Positions 46,173 to 57,303 of a DNA stretch of 64,000 nucleotides are shown here, one piece after another (the first letter of the stretch is position 1; every line of letters begins with the position of its first letter). A model generated the notes under the pieces. That model made no database searches and was not told the origin of the DNA. It saw only the letters and a program-made list of their open reading frames with translations. Origin of the DNA: Nemania diffusa (Eukaryota > Ascomycota > Sordariomycetes > Xylariales > Xylariaceae); NCBI GenBank assembly GCA_038501195.1, contig JBBPUQ010000001.1, forward strand, positions 2,976,001 to 3,040,000. Direction: 5' to 3'. A program made the position numbers and the translations under genes.

Positions 46173-46673
46173 CTACATATTGCGCCCGAGTACAAGTATG
46201 GCACACTTGGTGCAGCGACGTTGGGGTTTAAGCAGTCTGGCTCTTTCAAATATCTCCTTCTCCTCAATTAACAGGTCGACCAATGTCTTCTATTCAGCCT
46301 AGTAAGCGAAATTTTGCATATTGTGTGGCTCTTTCAAATTGCCTTTAATATCTAGGCTTCTCGTTGCTTGAGCTTCTTTTGAAAATTCTGGCTCAGGTTG
46401 AGTAGACTTTGCTCTTGTTGAGTGAATTGGTGTGAAAGATAAAGGCTCTGCCTCGCGCCTCTTGTTTAAAAATAGATTGATTGTTCTAGTGAGGCTGTAA
46501 CCCTTTGTAAAGGTAAAGAACAGTCCTAAGCAAGTCGTACACCGGCGCATGTAGCCATTCTCGAAGTCAATCATTGCGTTCAGGCATCTGAAGACAGCGA
46601 GTCGAGCTTGTATGTCATGATAGAAACACCCATCCAGTCTAGAACTCAGGCGAACATACTTATGTTTGATCAA
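46173..46673 (-). pseudogene. Decayed or unresolved coding-like segment
   Basis: Minus-strand frame of 124 codons (46299-46673) contains LAVFRCLNAMIDFENGYMRRC and a Pro/Glu-rich stretch ending NMQNFAY, then two close stops. The same frame resumes with KTLVDLLIEEKEIFERARLL and KPQRRCTKCAILVLG before stopping again at 46173. The second piece looks strongly protein-like. The two stops could lie in a short intron, but I see no donor, so a broken gene is as likely. Family unknown; the paired RC-x-x-C motifs hint at metal binding. Confidence 0.35.
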
Positions 46674-48220
46674 TGACTACTTGCTGGAGTTTCAAGTAAA
46701 CTTTCTGATTTGATATAATATGGAAAATAGTTCACTTTGTGAACTTGCCTCGTGACAGCTTCTGTGCCAATACAAGAAGCTTTCAATTCAGATCCCTACT
46801 AATCAAAGAGCCTTCATTCTGCTCGGTGGCTTTACACAGGCGAGGAACAAATTTGAGATGACACAATGTATTACGTAAAGTGATGGATGATATAAGGCTT
46901 TGTCTACGCTGCAAGTTGAGTTTATCTTACAGACCTCATATTGCTTCAAAATGTTCATCGTTATCAAAATGAATAGCAGGTTTATTCATGTAGATAGTGT
47001 ATCCGGCCGGTTCTCGTCTCCTTTCGGGTTAGAGTGTCTTCGATTCAAGCCATCGCCGCCCTGGGAATGGTTTAGGTACATGCGCCAAGAAATAATGATA
47101 AGATTTAGGTTGCTTTCTTCATAACACTATTAAACCACTACGGCTAAATAATATCGCTCTAGAATCTAGGCTTTATAGGACGAGCCTTGTTACAGTATAA
47201 GTCGCTTCCGCTTTTGAAAGAAGCCGATACTTCCGGCCTGGCACTTCTACGTCTGATGTGGCGGTGGACTGCATGTGGGCAGTAATGCCGTGCGTGTCAT
47301 GCGGGTGAGATACAGTTTCAAGATTTTACTTGTGTGATTTCGGTATTGGACGTTTCGTTTTGCGGGACTGTCTAGAACGAGATGACAGAGATGACGGCTT
47401 TGGATGGCTGTATTATGGATAAGTACTCGATTTTGGTTAGTTTTATACCTTTGCGCTCCATAAAGGTAGGTTGCTAATGAATGGATGTCTCGTTTTGAAA
47501 CGTTTTGCCTTATCTCCCAATACGTAATTCACAATGTGATGCTCAATAGATGGAGCTGGAAAGCCACAAACGTGGAGTTTCACTTGATTGACTCTCAGTT
47601 CAGACAACTCGGTTTTACAGAGCCGTGGGGGTTCGGGGTATCTGTGCCAATCCCTGTTGAAGCGCCTCTTGACTTGACCGAGCTTGGGTTTAGCGTGGTG
47701 CCGGCCCTTGTAATAGTCGCTGATTTGCTGGAGCTCTTATCGGTGAATCAATCAGATGCCCCGAAGAGCCCCAGAGCCCCAGAGCACGCTTGCCCCCAAC
47801 TACCAACCGCAGCGGTATACCCAACGCCCCAAAGCCGCCCACCGTTGATCATCTCGGCTGGCCCTTAGCGTGCGCTAGATACACTAGATAGACCCTGGTG
47901 ACTCCAGTAGTCTGTAGAGCCGATTCAATTGCTCGAAACAATTTGGTTTGCGTTTTGACTGACTGACGCCGCGATTACCTATCTCCTCCCTACCTACATA
48001 ATCTCTTTGCCAACGGTCAACGGTCAACGTCCACCTGCTAGGTATTTTGCATCAACGAGTTTCCAGCAATACAACAGCTCAACCTACATATTCGGCAAAC
48101 TGCAGATACCTGCCTACATTAGCAAGTACATACACACCTAAGCTAGGCGATGTAAGTATCTACTTGCTCAAGTTGCTTACCTGCCTACCTACGTTAGAGA
48201 GCTCGCCTTGCTTGCTCGCC

Positions 48221-48262
48221 TTGCCTGCTCTGCTTTGCCTGCTCTGCTTTGCCTGCTCTGCT
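48221..48262. repeat. Three perfect 14-bp tandem units (TTGCCTGCTCTGCT)
   Basis: Units at 48221-48234, 48235-48248 and 48249-48262, flanked by degenerate copies back to about 48200 and on to about 48310. Confidence 0.8.
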
Positions 48263-48550
48263 TTGCTTGCTCTTGCTTGCCTGTCTGCTTACTTGTACTT
48301 GCTTACCTACATATGTACTTGTTTGGCCACTTGCTCATTTGTACCCCCTCCCTCCCCCCTTTCGACCCCCTTGCTTGCTTTGCGTTGCTTGGTGGTTCTC
48401 TCTTGTGCGGCCTACATACCTCTCCGCTACATGCCAGATGGGGTATCTAGATACCTTGGCAGGGTACCTAAGCTAGCTGCTAGTAGGTATAATACCTTAG
48501 GTACCTACCTACCTACCTTAGGTACCTAGGTTGCCTACTTGCTTATATGC

Positions 48551-48613
48551 AGTAGTAGCAGTAGCATTTAGCAGCAGCAGCAACTGCAACAGCAGCAGCA
48601 ACAGCAGCAGTAG
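48551..48613. repeat. CAG/CAA/TAG trinucleotide microsatellite
   Basis: Imperfect AGCAGC, AACAGC and AGTAGC units in the expected leader of the downstream transcription-factor gene. Confidence 0.8.
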
Positions 48614-49214
48614 CCCTGTTAACCTTGTTAACCTTGTTAATCTTGCTATCATTGTCTATCTACCTACCTACTGTATCTATCTAGTGTCAGCGCTCACTCA
48701 TTCTTCATAGCCTCCAAACCCTCGGCAACCCTGCCTCCCCCGCATCGCGCCGCGCCGCCATCCCAACGCAACATATCGTGTGCAACGGTCGGAACGCATG
48801 CCGCGTCGTCACCTCTCTGCTGTTGCTTTTATCTTTATGAGTAAAAATCGAATGAATATATAGACGTGGTTAATTGTTTATGTGGCTGCTGTCCAAAGTG
48901 CAAACGTCGAAAGAGAGCCTCATTCCAGACATGGAGCCACAGAATCCAACACCCGACTTCTGCAAGTGAACCCAACCTTTACCCATCCAGCTGGGCGCAA
49001 CCTGCGAGCCCGCTCAGACACACCCGAGGCTGAGGTGCGTGTGCGTGTGCGTGTTGCGTGTTGCGCCGCATATCGCCTCGTCAGCCGTGGACCTAGCCGC
49101 TGCCACAACCACCGGCAGCGACCACATCTTGGCTGCGAGCCGTCGAGGACGCCTTTCTCCATCTTCTCTATATCGCCCGAGCACCTAGGCATAAGCGTGG
49201 TTGCAGCCGCAAGC

Positions 49215-52200
49215 ATGGACCTTGACATCATGCCCCCGGATACGCCGACATCGCCGCATCCACATCCTCCGAAGCGCCCTCGCCCCTCGTCGCCGCCCCA
49301 TATCAAACACTCGCCGACATCAGGCTCCGCTGGGCCTATATCCCCTTCCGCAGAACACTCGCATGATGGAATGGGACAGGGCGGCGCTAAGTCCGCCCAG
49401 AGCAGCAGCAGTTTCCGAAATGTCAGTGCATGTAATCGGTGCCGGTTGCGCAAGAACCGGTGCGACCAGAAGCTGCCCAGTTGCGCCAGCTGCGAGAAAG
49501 CGAGAGTCGCCTGTGTCGGCTATGACCCCATAACGAAGAGAGAAATCCCGCGTAGGTTAGTTACAAAGCTAGGCCACCCTGAAAGCCTGTGTGAGAAGCT
49601 AACCACTCCTAAGCTACGTCTACTACCTCGAGACCCGGGTCGATCAGCTTGAGACCCTGCTCCGCGCTCAGAATATACAGTATCCGCCGCCTGAGAACTT
49701 GGAGTATTGTTCACGGCCGGGTAATGATGGTGGTCATGCTCGATCACCTAATGAAGGCGCGCTCTCCATGCTTTCCGAGGCTGCCGAAGCCTCGGGTCTT
49801 CCACAGCCTTTCCATAACGGCGACGATCCTGTGAGGCCTAGCAAGATAGTACGAACCGGTGGCGCTCCGGGATCAAGGTATCTCGGGTCTGCCAACGGTG
49901 TCTCTTTTGCGCGCGTTGTGTTCGCTGCTGTGCAGTCTTCTGTCGGCGATCATCGCTCAACATCAGATAAGGCAGGAATACGTCCCTATAAGTCCATGGC
50001 TGGGAACGGAGACATGGTTGGGGGCACCTCGATGCGCGATTCGTTCTTCGGCCTTCACACACGTCCCACTATCAGTCCGGCAGCGTTCCCCGATAGAGAT
50101 TTAGCCTTTAAACTTGTCGAGTTGTATTTCGAGCATGCCAACCCTCAGATACCAGTGCTCCACCGTGGAGATTTCATGCAAATATTCGAACAAGCGTATG
50201 CAGACGAAGGTAGGATTCGAGGCCCAAGAGAGCTTTACACATTAAACATGGTATTCGCTATTGGTGGTGGAATCATCATGGATAGCCAAACTACCTCAAG
50301 AGCCTCCGGCGAGGAGAAGAAGCAAGCTCAACCCGAGGAATATCACGCGAGCGCAATCATTCACCTTGAAGCCTGTCTGAATGGCGGCGGACTGGAAGAG
50401 CTTCAAGCTGTCCTCCTCTTAGCTAGTTTTGCGCTACTTCGACCAGTACCGCCGGGTTTATGGTATGTCTAAGAGAATTCGATTTTCTAGAGGAGACTCA
50501 GGACTAACGAGGTGCAGGTACATCGTTGGTGTGGCCGTGAGACTGGCGGTCGATCTAGGCCTCTATTACGAGGATGGGAAGGATGTTGAATTTGACTTGG
50601 GCGAGCCAAAAGCCAGCGCTACTATTCCTGACGCGAGTGACAAGTCACGTGAAGCGGTATTGCGAGAGAGAGGTAGACGCGAATACATCCGTGATCTCCG
50701 AAGGCGACTCTGGTGGTGCACGTATGCTTTTGATAGGATTGTGAGTACTTGCGTCGGACGGCCGTTTGGGGTGTCTGATCAAGTCATAACTACAGAGTTC
50801 CCGTCAATGCTAGAAGATCGATACATAACGCCGGCAGGTATTATAGCCCATTCGCCTGTGGATGGTGGCCCTACATACAAAGTCGTTGCCAAGCACTACC
50901 TGCGGCTTCGACTACTGCAATCTGAAATTCTACAGGTATTGCAATATCAGCAAGTGCAGACGGCAAGGATGAAGGGCCAGAACTCACAAAATGCGTATAT
51001 GCATACTCAGTTACCTTCACCTTTCCTCTCTCGCTTCGACTCATTTAGGAGCTGGAGGAAGGATATTGACGAGCGCCTGTATTCGTGGAAGAACTCTGCA
51101 CCAACCAAGCAAGACTCCGGGGTAGCATTTTCGCCCGAATTTTTAGAGCTCAATTACTGGCAGGCAATCATCATGCTTTACCGACAAAGTCTGAGTGTCC
51201 CCGCTATGTTTGAGAGCGAGTACCATACCTCAAAAGAGGTCAACAGCCCATCAATCTACTCCCAGGAACGTCAAGAAGACCAGGAACGGGTCTATGTTAA
51301 GGTCGCCGAGGCGGGGCAGAAGATTTTGCGCCTCTACAGACAATTGCATTTGCAAGGGCTTGTTAACTATACATATCTCGCCACGCACCATCTCTTCATG
51401 GCAGGGATATCCTATCTATATGCAATCTGGCATTCGGTTGTTGTCAGAAGTCGCCTCGTAAGTATATATGCTCCACAAAGTGAAGGCATCTACTAACCAG
51501 GCTGCAGACTATGGATGAGGTGGACTTCACCATTTTAGCGGCGACGTCAGTTTTTAGTGATCTTATTGATAAATGTCCGCCTGCGGAAGCGTGCCGTGAT
51601 GCGTTTGATCGGACGGCAAAAGCTACCGTCAAAATGGCCAACTCTAATGGTGGGTTTGGCCAGGTCTTGAACCGGCATTCGCGTGGATCGAGGGGGAGTA
51701 GCGATAGGATCGATTATATCACGGCTAGAGAAGCAACTGCAAATCGCCCGAAACTGAATCCTCACTCACCTGCAGATCAGTCTAGTTCTCGTTCGACCAC
51801 AATGTACGAGACTTCGCCCTACGAGCCTTATACTGGGCACAAGCCTGTCGCCCAAATAGCAGCTATGCAGTCGCCTGCGCAAGCGCCCTCTTATCGTCTT
51901 AATGTTTCGAACATTAAATCCGAACATGATGGGTATCCTATGGCTCGGCCGATGCCTGGGACGGTCCTCAATACTGGTGGTCTTCCCGAGGTTGGGCCTA
52001 TACCGGATAATTCGGCTATTGACCCTATTCTACTACCTTCCCATAGTTCACAAATGAATTCGCCAGTATCCGTCTCCAGCCTCACACCGAAATCTACACA
52101 TCAACAGTACACTCCTCAAAGCGGCTCGAATTCGAATTTCAATATGCTCCGCACACCACCGGCCAGCTTTGCTCCGGGGCCCGGCGCTCTAAATTTATCT

Positions 52201-52401
52201 GATCTTCAGGGCATGGACTTCCTCCAAAACCTTCAAGATCAGTCGGGTGGCGATGGCTTTATCAACCCAGACATGCAGATGGATATGGGGTTTGGCATCG
52301 GTTGGGAGGGGATGCACCATGATTTCAGCGACGGACAGCAGGTCGACCTCTTTGATGGATTCTTCTTTGGCGCGCAGCAAGGCGGAGGCGGCGCTATGTG
52401 A
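49215..52401 (+). CDS. Zn2Cys6 transcription factor, Ppr1/UaY type
   Basis: Four exons: 49215-49555, 49614-50462, 50518-51457 and 51508-52401, 1007 aa; introns of 50-58 nt, each with a CTAAC branch. A Pro-rich N-terminus precedes the zinc cluster ACNRCRLRKNRCDQ.. with C73, C76, C83, C90, C93 and C100 in canonical spacing. It is followed by VGYDPITKREIPRSYVYYLE and a coiled-coil dimerisation helix (TRVDQLETLLRAQN). The DP-T-K-x-x-PRSYV-x-x-LE linker is characteristic of the Ppr1/UaY group. The fungal-specific middle homology region runs from about residue 290 (FPDRDLAFKLVELYFEHANPQIP.., RRRLWWCTYAFDRIVSTCVGRP). The C-terminal 300 residues are a Ser/Gln/Gly-rich probable activation domain. UaY and Ppr1 control purine and pyrimidine pathways; assigning that role here is inference, as many related factors share the linker. 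An NCS1 nucleobase permease lies about 3 kb away. Confidence 0.9.
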
Positions 52402-53221
52402 ACGCCAACGAAATCATCTCGGTGCGAATGACGGATTACAATTGGGAAATTTAAATGAACTCGGCGAGCATATATCTGTCTCTCTGCTTCATCTCAGTAA
52501 GTTATATGTATGGCGCAGGAAAGCATACCTGCGATAGGGTGATGGGGCTCTATGTTGTGTTGATTTTAGATGGAGGGTGTTGGCTGAGTGTCTCATGATG
52601 AATAGTGACGAGGCTACGAACCGTACTGTATGCACATTTGTATGATACTTTTAGTTTACCTTCCTCATTTTTGGCTTTGCATCTATTTGCATCTAGGCAG
52701 GCTCTATTTGGGGCGTTAGGAAACATTAAAAGGCTAAAGAGGCGGATTTGGAGCTCTCGCTAGGGTCATTTAGGAGATTTCGGCCTTATTCTAAGGAGTA
52801 GACGAAAATAGTGGGAGAAAGGGGTGGCGGTCCATCAATGAATAATGCCTTGCTTTGTGAGTTGGGCTAAATTTATCTACTATCTTCCAGCCGTAAGCAT
52901 TCTTAAATCTGATATCGCTCAATATGCCTCTTGGTGTATATTCTCAACCCTCTCGGAAGTAGGTAAAATATTTACTAAAGCTTAACTTTCTAGCTCGAGT
53001 TGATGGAAGGGCAATTTTAAAATAATTAATTTGCCATTGTTTACTAGGCTTTATAACGAACTTGTTTTCAGGGGCGACAACTAACAATATTTGACAAAAA
53101 TAGTAGTATGAAAAGAAACATGCTAACGTGACAAGCTGGGTTCTAATAATATTTAAAAGACAAGTTCGCGTGCTAACTGTCGGCTAGTTAGACCGAAGTC
53201 GCAATGCGTAATAAGCAACCC
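52402..53221. other. Convergent 3' intergenic region
   Basis: 820 bp between the stop codons of the transcription factor and the J protein. AT-rich towards the right. Nothing recognised. Confidence 0.5.
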
Positions 53222-53896
53222 CTACCAACCTAACAAGTTGTAGATCATTATCCATGGGCCAACTATTATTTTTACCAGCAAAGATGGTATCAATCCCAGT
53301 TCGCTCTGCCGTAGATTCACTTCAGAGAGTCTCCGTTTAGCCTTGGTCCGATCTTTAGTTGTGGTTCTCCTGGTTTTCCGTGCCCTTTCTAGGATTCCAG
53401 CCTCCACCTTAAGTTCTTCTTCTAAAATTCTGTCCCTCCGCCGTTGCGCCTCCTCGTCTCTCTTCGCCTTGGCGTTCTTAAGGGCTACTTCGCGCAAACA
53501 GTGGTCTAGTTGTAGTAAACTAGTGCGGAAAACCTCTCGATCGTAATCGCATCGCTTGGAACTCAAGAGGAACTCATAGGCCTCTTGGGCTTTTGACATG
53601 TTTTCTTCGGCGCTAGCTCGTTCGCTGGAGGGGAGCAGTTGTAACTTGTCGGGATGATATTTAAGTACTTGCCGTCGATAGCCTCGTTTTATGTCAGCAT
53701 CGGATGCATCAATGGAGATTTTTAGTATTTCATAGTAATCTGGGTAGGATGGAGGAGTGCTTAGTATTTCATACTCGTCCAATGTTTCGATGAGTAACCC
53801 AGCCGATAGTACACAAACACCGACATAAAGCGTAGTGATGATGATGAGTGCAGCGAAAATACATGCGCTAACGCGCTTACAGGTATTTCCGGACAT
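53222..53896 (-). CDS. Membrane-anchored J-domain (DnaJ) co-chaperone
   Basis: Intronless, 224 aa. Residues about 11-35 are a membrane helix (ACIFAALIIITTLYVGVCVL), so the protein is anchored near its N-terminus. The J domain spans about 52-118: PDYYEILKISIDASDADIKR, then the essential HPD at 81-83 (KYHPDK), then AQEAYEFLLSSKRCDYD. A charged helix rich in Lys and Glu follows, and the end is hydrophobic (SLLVKIIVGPWIMIYNLLGW). J proteins stimulate the ATPase of Hsp70 through HPD; the membrane could be the ER or mitochondrial outer membrane, which sequence does not settle. There is no Gly/Phe or zinc-finger region, so this is a class C J protein. The gene ends in TAG, but the frame beyond it closes after 22 codons and does not look coding. 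Confidence 0.85.
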   Translation of the reverse strand: MSGNTCKRVSACIFAALIIITTLYVGVCVLSAGLLIETLDEYEILSTPPSYPDYYEILKISIDASDADIKRGYRRQVLKYHPDKLQLLPSSERASAEENMSKAQEAYEFLLSSKRCDYDREVFRTSLLQLDHCLREVALKNAKAKRDEEAQRRRDRILEEELKVEAGILERARKTRRTTTKDRTKAKRRLSEVNLRQSELGLIPSLLVKIIVGPWIMIYNLLGW

Positions 53897-55481
53897 TCTA
53901 ACTTTGTTTGAAAAGAAGGAAGTATGACGTTCGTTTCAATTTAACTAGGTGGTTTATAGTTTTCTCGGTGGGTTGTTGAAGAAAATATGTGTAGTAGGTT
54001 GGAGGGAAAGCGCAGAGATAATTCTCCTCTTTTGTAGGCTTCAAACATCAATGAATCAAGCATACGTATTTTCGTTTCTTGGTTCATAAGGCCCAATAAA
54101 GGCAGTCCCTTTCTATATTGCTGATAATAATGGTGTTGTAACATTAACAATGGCACATGATTGAATCTAACAAGGCCATGCCTTGTAAGCGCCTACCCAG
54201 CCGACAAAGATATTAATTGTCCAGGGTGCTTTCCATCCCTAGATCTGTGTGCAACAAACAGCTACAGTGGCACAAGTGATCCTAGCGCTACTAACTACAT
54301 TTTGTTAGGAATGGAGCTTGTTAGATATTCTACCCTGTACCTTTCTTCTAGGTACGCAGGCACATCTAGGATATAAACACAAAGTAGGTTGGCAAAGGCT
54401 TCAACAGACAGGTTCACAATAAGTAGATTGAATGAGGGGGTGAGCGATATATTTAGTATTTAATTCTTGAGCGACTAGAGATGTGCTAGTATTATCACAG
54501 ATATAAATAAACGGCTAGATAGATCAGGTCTCATTTGCCATCTTTGAGCTAAGTACGCGGATGTTGTCACGGTCAAGGCTCCCACATTGACAACAGTCTA
54601 CTTTTAGTAGTGTTATGGTTTAGCACTATAGTTCTGTTCCGTGACATATGTAAACCCAATAATTCTATAATACTATTAGGTAGGTCAAGACAATAAGATC
54701 TCCTCGCGAATCGGTGTAGAGTAGTTTTCGTGGAAAAGGAGCTACAGCATCGCTAGTCAAGAGAGGGCGTGTGCGGCGCTATCATTATTATATGTTAGAG
54801 CAATAGGTATTTATACGCCGTTGCCCCGGGGGAAACATATTAAAAATAAGTTAGCAAGGCTACTATTCTTAGCTCAAACATAGTCCTCGAGACAGCTAGC
54901 TGCCAGACCCTAGAAGAGGTTCAATTCTCGACTCCGCCCCGTTTACGAATTCTCTCTCTTGATCATTGAGCTCTAAGTATGAATGTAAAGATAGACTAAC
55001 AGCGGACAGCTCTATAAATCATGTTGTTGATAATCTCACTTTCGATGGGCCCCTTCATATGTGTTCCATATCAATCTACGAATTAATATCGTTGGTACCA
55101 CTGGCTGTCAGCGAAGGCCCATGCCGAAAACTCTCTTGGTATTCTAACGTTGAATAGCAGAAGCATTAGTATTCTTAGAAAGGCGTGGACACATTAATAG
55201 GGGTTCGAAGTTGATCAACTTATAAGTCGATCCTTTATTATATGGCAAGGACGCATGACACTTTCACGTCTAAGCCAAATTCTTAATGCCTGTTTTTTTA
55301 ATAGGTAGTGATTAACTAACTTCTAGCCTACCGTTGCTTAAATAGGGTTGGCTTGTCCTATATATGCTGTTGAGTCACCTTTCCTTAGGTCTAATTTCTC
55401 ACAGGTGTTGAATGTTCTGACTGTTTTCTAGCCTACCCTCCTAAATCAATGTGATAGTCACAACCCCTACTCCTATGGCAA
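53897..55481. other. AT-rich intergenic region with a possible solo LTR
   Basis: 1.6 kb upstream of the J-protein gene and downstream of the permease gene. Short frames (54161-54376 and 54966-55157) have no support. An LTR-like unit at 54134-54406 is listed separately. Confidence 0.4.
54134..54406. mobile_element. Possible solo LTR (273 bp)
   Basis: Begins TGTTGTAACATTAACAATGG and ends GGCTTCAACA, giving the TGTTG..CAACA ends typical of Ty1/copia-type LTRs. A GATATAAAC TATA-like box lies about 35 bp before the end. The flanking pentamers (AATGG and GACAG) do not match, and no internal region or second copy is in the window, so this is suggestive only. Confidence 0.25.
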
Positions 55482-57303
55482 TCATAGATGGCCCATCCAC
55501 TTTATCTCGAGCCACCTTAGGGGGAAGTAAAAAAGCGCGGTACCAAAGAAAGCCAGCTCGAAGCCAATATCGCCTGTTGTCTTTGCAAGCGGCCCAACGA
55601 ACCAGACCTCACTAATGCTAGGGATGACAAGCCCAAGTGACAGCAATGAAGCCACAAGAGCTGCGATCCCGGAGGGAAGTTTACGGCCGACATTCCATAT
55701 CGAATGATCATACGACTCCCAGTTCAAACGACGGAAGACAACGGCTTCTTCTATCATGACAGCGTCAAAGAACCCGGCCCAGTACCCAATGACAGCAAGA
55801 AAATTCTCAAGCGACTCTTCCCATGCGCGTGATGCAGCGATTGATAGTGGAATCATCAGAGCCGTGACAGCAAGAGTAAAGATGAACCGTGGTACCTTAG
55901 TAAATGCTGGAATCAACATCTGTATGTTCAACGCCACTGGATACATGGAGATCCCAATGTTCCCGATGACCGAAAGTGCTAGGAGCACTAGCACAAACTT
56001 TCCGAACCCGCCGGCGGGTTCGAGCATAGCTGCCATAACGCCCCCTGTACCGTAGGACTGGTATGCCTCCGCCCAGCCCGTGACAACGGGTACAGCACCA
56101 CCCATGGCTGCGCCGAGGATAAGGAGGGGTACTGAAGGTGTGAAAATCCCTAGGTAGATATACGTGAAAACCTTCCGTCTATACATTTACATCAGTATAA
56201 TGTATCTGCATGAATAACTGCAGTGATATACTTACAGGCGAGCCTTGGGATCATGATAGATGGAAAAGTCGGACGCGGTACCACCAAACGTGATAAAATA
56301 GCCAGCTATCAAACCAGCATAGGAGAGGACTTGGGATGCCGTGGCGGGCGGGACTTCCTGCTGATTGACGAGGTGCCTCCCACCGACGCCGACGGTGATG
56401 GTGATGACGACAAGATTGGGAAGCCATTGCCATCGCTCCCAAAAATGCAAGAACCGATAGCCCAACAGCGAAAGCACGAAGCTAGCTAGGATGACGATGA
56501 CAATGCCGACGGACACGCTGACATTTCCAGGATTGATCGCGGCGATCGTCTGCCCGCTGACGATGGCGGCGACGATCGAGAAGCCGGTCACTGTCGCGGC
56601 ATTCAAGACAAGCAATATGGTGACGATGTAGAGGCTGAATCGGTGGCTTAGAAACTAGGATAAACAAGGATAGGGAGCAGGGGGCTTCAAGAGGCAAGGG
56701 ATCTAGACTCACCCCCAAGAATAACGAGCCTGAATCATCTGTCGCAGTCCGGTCTTGTAGCCGCCACAGCCCATGAAGGCCGGAGCGGCAGTGCAGAGGG
56801 CAGAGAAGAACAAGATGGTCAGGGATGCATCGCGCAGACTGAGCTGAAAGACAGTCGTCGCCAGCATGCCGGTGGGCAACCTAGGCATATCATATCATGT
56901 TAGCCGAATGCACCACCCGGCGGCGGCGGCGTCATGTATATCGAAGGTTGATGATGGCTTACGGTAAGATACACAGCAGCCCTGTGAAGAAAACCGTGAA
57001 CAAGTTGTTGTACTGCGTGTTCGTGCGCTTCTCAACGGGCACGGGCTTGATGCCGTTCTCCTCTACGCCGGCGTCTAGCAGCGTCCGATACCATCGCGTG
57101 TGTTCCTCGGCCTCGGGCTTATAGACGATGCCATCCTCGACAGCAAGCAGAGACGCGAGGCCGTTGGCGCCGGGCCTGCTCTGCCCGCGCTCCTCCTGCG
57201 CATCATCGTTCCCGTTCTTCTCGACATCCCCTGTCCCGGCTCCTGCCCCTGTCCCTGGCCCTGCACCAGCAGTGCTGGTATGGCTCTTTCGGGAGAAAAA
57301 CAT
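55482..57303 (-). CDS. NCS1-family purine/cytosine permease
   Basis: Four exons on the minus strand: 56963-57303, 56713-56880, 56236-56646 and 55482-56178, 538 aa. The N-terminal 40 residues are Gly/Ala-rich and cytoplasmic. EENGIKPVPVEKRTNTQYNN, NLFTVFFTGLLCILPLPTGM, LSLRDASLTILFFSALCTAAPAFM (in two parts), then NPGNVSVSVGI and AGYFITFGGTASDFSIYHDP follow the order of the fungal Fcy (Fcy2/FcyB) group of nucleobase-cation symporters. About twelve membrane helices are expected. The family imports cytosine, adenine, guanine or hypoxanthine (and in relatives pyridoxine) at the plasma membrane with protons. The substrate cannot be fixed from sequence alone. Splices are in frame throughout; exon 3 uses a CTAAG acceptor because the nearby CCTAG would introduce a stop. 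Confidence 0.92.

Larger units (their letters stand above)
46674..49214. other. Intergenic region with tandem repeats, upstream of the second Zn2Cys6 gene
   Basis: 2.5 kb. The left part is AT-rich without a gene; the frame 47485-47868 has no recognisable content. From 48.0 kb the DNA becomes low-complexity: CTGCTTTGC tandem units, TAGGTACC palindromes (48470-48535), CAG/CAA trinucleotides and TTGTTAACC repeats. This is probably the long promoter and leader of the transcription factor. The factor's frame is open upstream of 49215 but contains no ATG there. Confidence 0.45.

Noticed and set aside
54880..54945. tRNA gene suggested by GGTTCAATTCTCG
   Set aside because: No A box at the right distance and the flanks do not pair into an acceptor stem. 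No other B-box-like site in the window gave a clover-leaf.
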